A stretch of 64,000 bases of DNA. It comes from Pedobacter glucosidilyticus DSM 23534. GTDB taxonomy: Bacteria; Bacteroidota; Bacteroidia; Sphingobacteriales; Sphingobacteriaceae. Shown piece by piece: positions 1 to 7,223 of this stretch (positions are counted from its first letter, which is position 1; each line of letters begins with the position of its first letter). The notes beneath the pieces were generated by a model that had not been told where the DNA came from, searched no databases, and saw nothing but the letters and a program-made list of their open reading frames with translations. The translations under genes and the position numbers were made by a program. The DNA is taken from positions 1 to 64,000 of the forward strand of contig NZ_AULF01000018.1 of assembly GCF_000425145.1 (NCBI RefSeq). The letters are read 5' to 3'.

Positions 1-381
1 ATCTGTTTTAATAATATTTAAATCACTTCCTAATGCAACTCCCGATTTTAAAACACAAGAAGCTGTAGCAATATCGATTTTAGATTCACCAGATGCAGGA
101 ATTATAACATCATTATCCTCGCTAAGTACTAATAAAGACTTTTGCAAATTCGTCTTCGATTTTATCTCTTTAATAACTTCACCATAATATGTATAAAGCT
201 CACCATATCTTATGCAATCGTTCATTCCATCTTCAGTAATATCACTTTTTGAAATACCTTTCCCTTTTGAAAATTTTGCAACCTCCCCCAACCTCTTAAC
301 CTCCCATGCCCCCTCAAAGCCAGGAAATCTTAAATTGGGAACATTAGCCACACTTTTACCTATTTTTTTTATATTGGTCAT
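1..381 (-). CDS. hsdS: Type I restriction-modification specificity subunit HsdS (N-terminal part, cut by window edge)
   Basis: An open frame runs from ATG at 379-381 to the left edge, giving the first 127 residues. After a short leader it has VPNLRFPGFEGAWEVKRLGEV, the usual opening of an HsdS target-recognition domain, followed by FSKGKGISKSD and a stretch ending in IIPASGESKID. HsdS supplies DNA sequence recognition to the HsdM methylase and HsdR nuclease. The rest of the gene, and probably hsdR, lie to the left. It is transcribed in the same direction as hsdM but separated from it by two unrelated genes and a 138-bp gap. The family is clear; the specificity cannot be read. Confidence 0.88.
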   Translation of the reverse strand, partial: MTNIKKIGKSVANVPNLRFPGFEGAWEVKRLGEVAKFSKGKGISKSDITEDGMNDCIRYGELYTYYGEVIKEIKSKTNLQKSLLVLSEDNDVIIPASGESKIDIATASCVLKSGVALGSDLNIIKTD

Positions 382-419
382 ACTACTATCTTCTTATGTA
401 ACATTAGGGATTGAATCTA

Positions 420-450
420 TTTGCATTTATATTTTTATTTTCTACCTTTG
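420..450 (+). promoter_or_regulatory. Bacteroidota-type promoter facing right, inside the hsd locus
   Basis: TTTG at 420-423 and TACCTTTG at 443-450 are separated by exactly 19 bases, matching the Bacteroidota consensus TTTG-N19-TAnnTTTG. It points opposite to the hsd genes. The predicted start of transcription is near 456. Confidence 0.55.
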
Positions 451-455
451 CACCA

Positions 456-536
456 GCTCAGTAACCATTCCTTCATTGGTTGTAAGTGTTAAAGGAGTAT
501 GAGAAGCCGTTTAGTTCCACTAAGCGGTTTTGGTTT
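456..536 (+). ncRNA. Candidate small RNA, antisense to the hsd transcript
   Basis: A promoter (420-450) and a terminator-like hairpin (504-530, followed by T-rich sequence) bracket about 80 bases on the plus strand. Inside is a second weak hairpin: AACCA at about 468 pairs with TGGTT at about 480. The only ORF in the transcript is 20 codons from ATG 499, one base after an AAAGGAG and so too close for normal initiation; it runs past the terminator. The RNA would lie opposite the 161-residue gene's 3' end and the hsdS leader. This is inference from signals; no known RNA family was recognised. Confidence 0.35.
504..536 (+). terminator. Intrinsic terminator-like hairpin, plus-strand orientation
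   Basis: Bases 504-515 pair with 519-530 in a 12-bp stem, including two G-T pairs, with a three-base loop TCC. TTTTGGTTTTT follows on the plus strand. On the minus strand the hairpin is followed by CTCATACTCC, which is not T-rich, so it should act mainly rightward. It overlaps the stop codon (520-522) of the minus-strand 161-residue gene. Confidence 0.55.
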
Positions 537-1005
537 TTATATACGCTTCATATTCCTTTAATAACTTTTTCTTCCTGTGTTCTTTTTCAATAAAATAAGC
601 GGTGATAAATAGATAGTAATCTTTTCTTTCAGTTAGTATCACGATATAATTTTCGGCTTCATTAAATAAAACAATTCGTTCGTCTTTTCCTCTTCTATTT
701 TTCCAAATGAGTATTTCTTCATGTTTAAAATTTCCGATAACAAACTTTGGAAAACGTATTCTCTCCATTCTTCTAAGATCAGGTTGTCTATTGTTCTCAT
801 CTTCTCCTTCATGTGTAATATGATAAAATGTACGATGCATTCCGTCCACCTCTGGATATTTTCTCACAGATACTTCTAATCCTTCAAAAACAGGTTGGCT
901 AACAATAAAATCCTGATAAAAAACTGAATAAATAGTTTTAAAATAAGATGGAAAATCACCTCCGAAATCATTGAAAGATATTAAATCCGGAAATACTAAA
1001 CTCAT
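520..1005 (-). CDS. Uncharacterised 161-residue protein embedded in the type I RM locus
   Basis: ATG at 1003-1005 overlaps the TGA of the upstream DUF3800 gene (1002-1004) in an ATGA arrangement, which suggests translational coupling, so I prefer it to a start at 1032. The sequence has two conserved-looking blocks: FYHITHEGEDENNRQPDLRR followed by MERIRFPKFVI, and WKNRRGKDERIVLF leading to YIVILTERKDYYLFITAY. The C-terminus is a basic helix (IEKEHRKKKLLKEYEAY). I recall similar unnamed proteins in cyanobacteria and other bacteria. The layout of one His, several Arg and a short beta-rich core would suit a small RelE/barnase-like RNase, but that is a guess. Its position between hsdM and hsdS suggests a defence-related or toxin-like accessory. 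Confidence 0.7.
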   Translation of the reverse strand: MSLVFPDLISFNDFGGDFPSYFKTIYSVFYQDFIVSQPVFEGLEVSVRKYPEVDGMHRTFYHITHEGEDENNRQPDLRRMERIRFPKFVIGNFKHEEILIWKNRRGKDERIVLFNEAENYIVILTERKDYYLFITAYFIEKEHRKKKLLKEYEAYIKTKTA

Positions 1006-1751
1006 ACAAAATATGGTTTCTGGGGTTCCCAAATAAAAATATTGAATTTTCGCTCCTTCAATAAAGTGGATTTTGTTAAAGAATATTTAGAACGGTGCTT
1101 AATAAGATTGACTAATTCGTTTTTAGCTTTACTTTCTGCTAATCCTCTATTCACATAAGCAGTAGCTCCTACTAATAAGTCGGTTAATTGCAAAATTTCC
1201 ACCTCATGAGACCTTACTTGCTGTACTTTTTTAATAATTTCCTTAGAGTAGTCATATTTATCATTCCTTAAAACTTGCTCGAGCTTATGTACTTTTTCTA
1301 TACTTCTGGTATCCTTAATATCTATATAAATGTGATGCGAATTTTCAGGATTTAAAATGGCTTTTAACATCCCAAAATACATTTTATAGTAAAAAGTATC
1401 ATGTGTATGATTGAACCTACCATAATCAATAGCAGATTTATTAGAGACAACTAATACCCGAAACTGCAAATCATCATCATCAAAAAAATAATTAATTACA
1501 TCTTTATAATACTCAATTTTTGATTTAGAAACTTTGTTCCACTTTAATTCATAATAAGTACGATTCTCCCTGTCATTCTTCTTATTTTTAGGGATAAGGT
1601 GGTGTTTAGTCTTGAAGCTATACAAACGTTCAAAAATTTCCTCCTTCTTTTCAATTGGGCAATAGACCGCTCCTATGACCATTACTGGCTCTTCGTCATT
1701 CTTCAGATGGCAGCTTTCATCGCAGTATATGTTAATTGTTGGCTTCTTCAT
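1002..1751 (-). CDS. DUF3800 family protein (putative RNase H-fold nuclease) between hsdM and hsdS
   Basis: The N-terminus INIYCDESCHL with the following VMVIGAVYCP is the DUF3800 signature: an acidic residue pair on the first strand of a predicted RNase H-like fold. A later YIDIKDTRS and the C-terminal EILQLTDLLVGA (about residues 189-200) supply more acidic positions, as expected of this family. ATG at 1749-1751 lies 5 bases after the hsdM stop and gives 249 residues. A TTG at 1758-1760 overlapping the hsdM stop would add three residues. DUF3800 proteins are common in mobile and defence loci, but their activity is mostly undetermined. The tight spacing implies co-transcription with hsdM. 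Confidence 0.8.
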   Translation of the reverse strand: MKKPTINIYCDESCHLKNDEEPVMVIGAVYCPIEKKEEIFERLYSFKTKHHLIPKNKKNDRENRTYYELKWNKVSKSKIEYYKDVINYFFDDDDLQFRVLVVSNKSAIDYGRFNHTHDTFYYKMYFGMLKAILNPENSHHIYIDIKDTRSIEKVHKLEQVLRNDKYDYSKEIIKKVQQVRSHEVEILQLTDLLVGATAYVNRGLAESKAKNELVNLIKHRSKYSLTKSTLLKERKFNIFIWEPQKPYFV

Positions 1752-1756
1752 AAAAA

Positions 1757-3316
1757 TCAAAAAACTAGGCCTAGTTCTTTCAGGTAAATATCAATTTCTT
1801 TATCAAGTTCAGCTCTTTTTGCCTCCAAAACCTTTATTTCTTGCATCACAGCATGAATATCAATTTCTTCTTGCTCCTCAAAAGTATCTACATACCTCGG
1901 GATGTTCAGGTTAAAATCATTTTCAATAACTTCCTTTAAAGTAGCTACATGGCTATATTTTTCAATAACCGTTCTATTACGGTAGGTATCAACAATTTTA
2001 TCGATATGCTCTTCACGTAAAACATTTTGGTTTTTTACCTTTTCAAAGTCTTTACTAGCATCTATAAATAAAATATCATCTGGTGTTTCTCTACACTTTT
2101 TAAATACCAAAATACAGGTTGGTATGCTTGTGCCATAGAAAATATTAGCAGGTAAACCAATAACAGCGTCTAAATAATTCTTTTGTTCTATTAAATACCT
2201 ACGAATATGTTGTTCTGCTGCCCCTCTAAATAAAACGCCATGTGGTAATACAATAGCCATTAAACCGTTCTCTGCCAAATGGTAAACCATGTGCTGCACA
2301 AAAGCAAAATCTGCTTTACTTACAGGCGCCAACTTTCCATATTGGCTAAAGCGGTCATCAGTTAAAAATAAAGGATTAGCGCTCCAATTTGCAGAAAATG
2401 GCGGATTTGCCACAATAGCCTCAAAGGGCATATCATTTAAATGCTGAGGGTGTTCTAAGGTATCTTCCTGCTTAATATCAAACTTCATGTAATGTACCCC
2501 ATGAAGAATCATGTTCATACGAGCAAGGTTATACGTGGTACGGTTCATCTCTTGCCCGTAAAAGTTATTTACATCCTTAACCTCTCTGGCAACACGTAAA
2601 AGTAAAGACCCCGAGCCACAAGTAGGGTCATAAACAGATTTTAATCTGTTTTTACCTGTTGTAACAATTTTGGCTAATATTTTTGATACTTCTTGTGGGG
2701 TATAAAATTCTCCTGCTTTTTTACCTGCCCCACTTGCAAATTGTCCAATCAGATACTCATAAGCATCACCTAATACATCTAATTCTGTATTTTCTAATCT
2801 AAAATCAATTTCATCAAGATGGACCAATACTTTTACGATGATAGCATTTCTAGCTTCGGCTGTTTTGCCCAACTTAGTGCTATTCAAATCCATGTCTTCA
2901 AAAAGATTATCAAAATCTTCCTCACTTTGAGTACCCATTGTACTTAATTGAATATTGATTAGAATTTTCTGTAAATCTTCAAGAATAAACGTATTGGTAT
3001 CGCTATTTCCTCTTTTTGCAATTTCGCTAAAAAGTTCAGATGGTTTTAGAAAATAACCTAAGGTTTCTAAAGCTTCTTCCCGTATAGCTTGTATATATTC
3101 TAAACCAATTTCTGTATTTTCTTTTATATCTCTGAACTGGATATGATCTTGCTTTAATATAGAATTAGCAAACATTTCCATTTTTTCTGCCAAGTACTTA
3201 TAGAAAATAAATCCCAAAATATAATCGCGAAACTCATCGGCATTCATTTTCCCTCTTAGGGTATTGGCTATATTCCAGAGCTGCTGCTCTAGCATCTTTT
3301 TGTGTTCCTCTGACAT
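1757..3316 (-). CDS. hsdM: Type I restriction-modification DNA methyltransferase subunit HsdM
   Basis: The 519-residue protein is full length for HsdM. An N-terminal helical HsdM_N domain (LWNIANTLRGKMNADEFRDY, from about residue 13) precedes the N6-adenine methylase core. That core contains AGEFYTPQEVSKIL (201-214), the SAM-binding DPTCGSGSLL (230-239) and the catalytic NPPF (304-307). The C-terminal segment (about 450-510) is the helical tail that packs on HsdS. It would methylate adenine in the HsdS-defined sequence and form the restriction complex with HsdR. It is the first gene of the locus, with no gene for about 400 bases upstream. Confidence 0.97.
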   Translation of the reverse strand: MSEEHKKMLEQQLWNIANTLRGKMNADEFRDYILGFIFYKYLAEKMEMFANSILKQDHIQFRDIKENTEIGLEYIQAIREEALETLGYFLKPSELFSEIAKRGNSDTNTFILEDLQKILINIQLSTMGTQSEEDFDNLFEDMDLNSTKLGKTAEARNAIIVKVLVHLDEIDFRLENTELDVLGDAYEYLIGQFASGAGKKAGEFYTPQEVSKILAKIVTTGKNRLKSVYDPTCGSGSLLLRVAREVKDVNNFYGQEMNRTTYNLARMNMILHGVHYMKFDIKQEDTLEHPQHLNDMPFEAIVANPPFSANWSANPLFLTDDRFSQYGKLAPVSKADFAFVQHMVYHLAENGLMAIVLPHGVLFRGAAEQHIRRYLIEQKNYLDAVIGLPANIFYGTSIPTCILVFKKCRETPDDILFIDASKDFEKVKNQNVLREEHIDKIVDTYRNRTVIEKYSHVATLKEVIENDFNLNIPRYVDTFEEQEEIDIHAVMQEIKVLEAKRAELDKEIDIYLKELGLVF

Positions 3317-3712
3317 TTGAATTTATTTAAAGAATTAAAGTTTTATAATCCTCAAAGTAGAATTTTCTAAAAATACAAAACTTAGCGAGTCTTAAAATAA
3401 AAACTTACTGATTTTATTTAGAACAAATAATTCTCAAGTATCATAAGAATTAATCTTCAATACCTCTATCCCCAAAATCAAGCAGTCCACTGCCATTCCC
3501 TACCATTAAAAGCTAAAACACTCCATTTTCATCATTATCAAAATCATAATATCGCCTCGACAAGCATTAGCAAAATTTAAAAGCTTGTTTTACTACCATT
3601 ATCATTTTTTTAGAGCGCTTCGAGAGCCAATTCACAGTTTATTAAAAATATTCAAACTATTGTAAATCAAATACTTGAAAAGTATTTTTGAATAATCAAA
3701 TTTTAGAAACTT
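3317..3712. other. Gene-free AT-rich stretch upstream of hsdM
   Basis: No ORF with coding character was found. On the minus strand a TTTTG about 16 bases before TACTTTG (3353-3359) is a weak match to a Bacteroidota promoter and could serve hsdM. The rest shows nothing recognisable. Confidence 0.4.
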
Positions 3713-3943
3713 ATGGAACAAAAATTTACAAGACTATTTATTTACATCGCTGACCTCATGAGAATTAGCGGTAAAAGCGAACGCACCTGTAGCAAAATGA
3801 TGAAAGATATCCGAAAGCAGTTTAAGCTACTCAAACATCAATCTGTAACTGTATTTCATGCCAGCGAGTTTTTTGGAATCCCTTTAGATCTCCTCAGACC
3901 GTACATCCTTTCCCTTACTTTCATCACAATTGCAAAGATGTAA
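3713..3943 (+). CDS. Small HTH-like protein, possibly with a damaged C-terminus
   Basis: The 76-residue ORF starts EQKFTRLFIYIADLMRISGKSERTCSKMMKDIRK and continues to VTVFHASEFFGIPLDLLRPYI. The phrase IADLMRISGKSERTC resembles a family of small Bacteroidota proteins that look like winged-helix or excisionase-type DNA-binding domains; this is from memory, not a search. After residue 61 the sequence (LSLTFITIAKM) no longer looks like the family, so a frameshift may have replaced the true end. It stands alone in a gene-poor stretch downstream of the RM locus, as mobile-element remnants often do. The product is uncertain. Confidence 0.55.
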   Translation: MEQKFTRLFIYIADLMRISGKSERTCSKMMKDIRKQFKLLKHQSVTVFHASEFFGIPLDLLRPYILSLTFITIAKM

Positions 3944-4467
3944 AACCTACGCTCGTCTGGTCTGCTGTTAACTTTAAAAAAAACGATGAGTTAACAGCAG
4001 AAAAAAGACGAAGATTAACTTCCCCAATCATCCCTTAAGAAAACTATCAAAATACACTAAGCCCCCTTACTTACCGCTAGCTTACAGCAACCTTACGGCT
4101 ACCTTACAGCTACAGCCCAGAAACTTTTTCTAAAAAAGTGCCCCTAAAGCCTAGAAACGAAGGCTCATTTTTAAACTTTACAATAAAAAAATACACTAAG
4201 CCTCCCCTAAAACACCTTTATTTTAAAAGCTAAACTTCTGGCAGATTAACGCTTCTCAAAAAAAACCTCATTACAAAAAAGCTGAAAAACCACGGATAAC
4301 TAAAAAATGTCATAACCGCTCAAAAACACCAAAAACCTGCAAATACAAGCCATAAAACGCAATGTATTAGGGATTTACATAATACCTCTTTATGTTTGCA
4401 TCACGCATCGCTTACCGGTAAATAAAGATGTAAAAACAGAGTAATTAATTTTTAAAATTCAACAATT
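3944..4467 (+). other. Non-coding stretch with repeats before the 187-residue gene
   Basis: No credible ORF lies here. It holds the 11-bp-period array at 4071-4114 and a 15-bp direct repeat AAAATACACTAAGCC at 4049-4063 and 4188-4202, which flanks that array. At 4391-4398 TATGTTTG matches the -7 box of a Bacteroidota promoter and could start the downstream gene's transcript, although no good TTTG is present 19 bases upstream. Confidence 0.5.
4071..4114 (+). repeat. 11-bp tandem repeat, 4 degenerate units (consensus TTACAGCAACC)
   Basis: Consecutive 11-mers read TTACCGCTAGC, TTACAGCAACC, TTACGGCTACC and TTACAGCTACA. The period is close to one helical turn, so every unit presents the same face of the DNA. 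It is not a multiple of three and no ORF spans it. The same consensus recurs at 58687-58741. Confidence 0.75.
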
Positions 4468-5031
4468 ATGAAAGTAATAGAAAATGATTTAGTCATGGGC
4501 TCAAGTGGTAAAATTGGTAAGATGCTTGTATTTCGTCAAGTAGCAGGTAAAACAATTATCGCCAAAAGAGGCATAAGAACTGCTCCTTTTACAGAAAACC
4601 AAGAAGCGATAAAAGAGCGCTTTAAAGAAGCTACGCTTTATGCCAAAGCAGTTACAAACGACCCCATACGTAAACAATGGTATGAAGCATTGGTAAAACC
4701 CGGACAAAGTGCCTATAATTTGGCTTTAGCAGATTTCTGTAAATCTCCAACGATAAAGAAAATAACCTTAACAGCCTATAATGGCCAAATCGGTAATGAA
4801 ATCTTAATCAGAGCTGTAGACAATTTTAGCGTAGAAACAGTGCAAATAGAACTGGTGGATACCAACGGAAATAACATAGAGACCGGCGTAGCTTTATTAC
4901 AGGAAAACGGACTTGATTGGATTTATACCGTTACAGCAAATAACCCTACCCTACTAGGTACTACAATAAGAGTAACAGCTACAGACTTACCGGGTAACCA
5001 AACGATAAAAGAAGAAGTAATTCAGGTTTAA
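4468..5031 (+). CDS. Conserved-looking hypothetical protein, 187 residues
   Basis: The product has no signal peptide or membrane segment. Residues 1-40 hold a glycine-rich segment (GSSGKIGKMLVFRQVAGKTI), then a charged helical part rich in Lys and Glu (about 44-72). Residues 95-187 look like a beta-sandwich (ITLTAYNGQIGNEILIRAVDNF ... VTATDLPGNQTIKEEVIQV). The layout recalls the Bacteroidota DUF6266-type proteins, with an SGK(I/V)G motif, a TENQ-like motif, a helix and an Ig-like tail, but I cannot assign the family with confidence. It is monocistronic and ends at a bidirectional terminator (5118-5149). The function is unknown. Confidence 0.7.
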   Translation: MKVIENDLVMGSSGKIGKMLVFRQVAGKTIIAKRGIRTAPFTENQEAIKERFKEATLYAKAVTNDPIRKQWYEALVKPGQSAYNLALADFCKSPTIKKITLTAYNGQIGNEILIRAVDNFSVETVQIELVDTNGNNIETGVALLQENGLDWIYTVTANNPTLLGTTIRVTATDLPGNQTIKEEVIQV

Positions 5032-5117
5032 AGCATTCTTTCAACAAACGACAGTAAAGGACATTGCTAAGCTTTCTATCAGCATTACAATATACTTTAT
5101 CTTTATCGAGCTAAAAT

Positions 5118-5150
5118 AAAAGGGACCGGAATTAACTCCGGCCCCTTTTA
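5118..5150. terminator. Bidirectional terminator between the 187-residue gene and amt
   Basis: AAAAGGGACCGGA (5118-5130) pairs with TCCGGCCCCTTTT (5137-5149) with one mismatch and a six-base loop. Runs of A and T on the two sides suit termination in both directions. It separates two convergent genes. Confidence 0.85.
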
Positions 5151-5160
5151 AAAATATCAA

Positions 5161-6468
5161 TTAAAGCTCCTCAGCATGCTGAGTAATATCCAATCCGGCA
5201 CTTTCCTCTTCAGGTGTAACACGTAAAGGACTAATTAAATCGGTAACTTTTAACAATATAAATGCACCTACAAAAGAAAACACTGATACGGCTACCAATG
5301 CAGCTAAGTGTACCAGAAACAGATGCGTTTCCCCATAAAAAAGACCGTTTCCTGTGGTATTGGCAGTATTTACGGCTTGATTCGCAAAAACCCCTGTTAA
5401 TAACATACCTACCATACCACCAACACCATGGCAAGGAAAAACATCCAAAGTATCATCAATACTTGTTCTAGATCTCCAGATAACAACTAGGTTACTTACT
5501 ACTGCGGCTATAATTCCAATAACCAAAGCATTAGAAACAGTAACAAAACCTGCCGCCGGAGTAATAGCTACCAAACCAACTACAGCCCCAATACAAGTTC
5601 CCACGGCAGAAGGCTTCTTACCCAACATAATATCAAAAAATACCCAAGCTATTGCGGCAGCAGCAGAAGCAGTAGTAGTAGTTGCAAGAGCGGTTGCCGC
5701 TAAGGAACCCGCACCTCCTGCTGAACCTGCATTAAATCCAAACCAGCCAAACCAAAGTAAACCAGTACCCAAAATAACGTAACTGATCCTGGCAGGTGTA
5801 TGATCTGGCGTATTTCTTCTTTTTAAGTATAATGCAGATGCCAAGGCTGCCCAACCTGCAGACATGTGTACAACAGTACCTCCTGCAAAATCTAACACAC
5901 CTTTTTCAAACAAAATCCCCATAGGATGCCAAGTTGCATGCGCTAAAGGAGCATATATAAAAATTATAAATAAACAAATAAAAATAAGATAAGAATTAAA
6001 ACGTATACGCTCTGCGAATGCACCTGTAATTAAAGCAGGAGTAATAACAGCAAACTTAAGTTGAAACATAGCAAAAAGAACCAAAGGAACTGTAGGCATT
6101 AATGACCAGGAAGTGTTACCTAGCATACCCTTCATCATAAAAAATGTTGATGGATTACCAATAACACCACCAATATCTTCCCCAAATGCAAGGCTAAAGC
6201 CAAAAACCACCCAAATTACCGTAATTACACCCATACAAACAAAGCTTTGTAACATGGTTGAAATTACATTCTTCTTTCTTACCATACCCCCATAAAAAAA
6301 AGCAAGGCCAGGCGTCATTAATAAAACCAGAGCTGCAGAAACAAGTAACCATGCGGTATCTCCAGTATCTAATGTAGAATTCTCAACATTGTTAACATCA
6401 ACAGAAGGGAAAATTAAAGCCAGTAAAAGCACAACAACCAATACGGCAAAAGGTAAAATCTTTTTCAT
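5161..6468 (-). CDS. amt: Ammonium transporter (Amt/Mep/Rh family)
   Basis: This 435-residue membrane protein begins with a hydrophobic segment (residues 4-21) that may be a cleaved signal peptide, followed by the usual 11 helices. Diagnostic segments are TPGLAFFYGGMVRKKN (52-67), the twin pore histidines H201 (GGTVVHMSAG) and H347 (FPCHGVGGMVG), and GWFGFNAGSAG (241-251). Amt trimers move ammonium or ammonia across the inner membrane for nitrogen assimilation. No glnK/P-II gene follows it here, although P-II is its usual partner. The C-terminal tail (about 405-435) is short and carries the usual acidic end. Confidence 0.97.
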   Translation of the reverse strand: MKKILPFAVLVVVLLLALIFPSVDVNNVENSTLDTGDTAWLLVSAALVLLMTPGLAFFYGGMVRKKNVISTMLQSFVCMGVITVIWVVFGFSLAFGEDIGGVIGNPSTFFMMKGMLGNTSWSLMPTVPLVLFAMFQLKFAVITPALITGAFAERIRFNSYLIFICLFIIFIYAPLAHATWHPMGILFEKGVLDFAGGTVVHMSAGWAALASALYLKRRNTPDHTPARISYVILGTGLLWFGWFGFNAGSAGGAGSLAATALATTTTASAAAAIAWVFFDIMLGKKPSAVGTCIGAVVGLVAITPAAGFVTVSNALVIGIIAAVVSNLVVIWRSRTSIDDTLDVFPCHGVGGMVGMLLTGVFANQAVNTANTTGNGLFYGETHLFLVHLAALVAVSVFSFVGAFILLKVTDLISPLRVTPEEESAGLDITQHAEEL

Positions 6469-6564
6469 TTTAAAATATTTTAAGTTAAAACCAATGGACA
6501 GATAACTATACCAAATGTTATCATCTGCTAAAAATGTTCATCAGGTAGGTTAATAATAAGTCAA

Positions 6565-6888
6565 CTAAAAAAATACATGAAATGGAAATAGAAATAACTT
6601 TTGAAAAATAGAAAGGACAAATTGCATGGATGCTTGACCAATACAACTAAAACTTAGCGAAGAAATATCAAGCCTGTAACCTTCTTTTTTTAAAACCTGC
6701 GCTTGTAGCCTAAATTCAAAGTTTTTAACAAAAGTAGTTTCAAGAATAGCCTCTTGAATATGTCCAGCTAAAGAAGCTTTTTCATAAAAAGATACTTCAG
6801 AAGGAATTTTCTTATTTGAATTTCCTTCTAAACAAACAAAAAGACATGAAGCAATGCAATAAAATAAAATTAAGGCAAAAAACCTCAT
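6565..6888 (-). CDS. Doubtful small ORF (107 residues) upstream of amt
   Basis: The ORF starts with a hydrophobic segment (FFALILFYCIASCLFVCLEG) that could be a signal or lipoprotein signal. It continues with a mixed region and ends in a second hydrophobic stretch (FVLSIFQKLFLFPFHVFF). I recognise no family. It runs in the same direction as amt, 96 bases upstream. The very AT-rich composition and odd C-terminus make it equally likely to be a chance ORF or a decayed gene. Confidence 0.3.
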   Translation of the reverse strand: MRFFALILFYCIASCLFVCLEGNSNKKIPSEVSFYEKASLAGHIQEAILETTFVKNFEFRLQAQVLKKEGYRLDISSLSFSCIGQASMQFVLSIFQKLFLFPFHVFF

Positions 6889-7223
6889 AACTATGACATA
6901 AATCAGTATATAATCATCAAAAGTATAATAATTATTGAAAATTTATAATAATTATACAAAAAATATGCGTAAAAAAACTAAAAAATTAGTAAAAACAATT
7001 ATTTAATACAATAAAACCATTAAATTGATATAAAAAATTAAGAAGAAATCAAGAAATTAATAAAAACCTGAGGATTTAGTTCAATAAATCATGAATTTAA
7101 CTAGGTAATGAGACTAGTGAGAAGAAAATGATTGCAGAAAAAGGGAATGATTTATAGTAAACCTAGAAACTGCCTTGATAAAAGCAGCATTCTCTTAAAC
7201 ATTATTTTATAAAGAAACGAAAA
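6889..7223. other. AT-rich gene-free stretch
   Basis: About 335 bases dominated by A and T, between two minus-strand units. No ORF, terminator or convincing promoter was seen. Confidence 0.5.

Noticed and set aside
212-502. Plus-strand 96-codon ORF
   Set aside because: It overlaps the hsdS N-terminus on the other strand, whose translation matches HsdS clearly; the plus-strand product has no family likeness.
456-536. tRNA or tmRNA gene
   Set aside because: The segment lacks a T-loop sequence and cloverleaf stems; only two simple hairpins can be drawn.
499-561. 20-codon ORF after AAAGGAGT in the candidate small RNA
   Set aside because: The Shine-Dalgarno-like sequence is only one base from the ATG, and the ORF runs through the terminator hairpin, so translation is unlikely.
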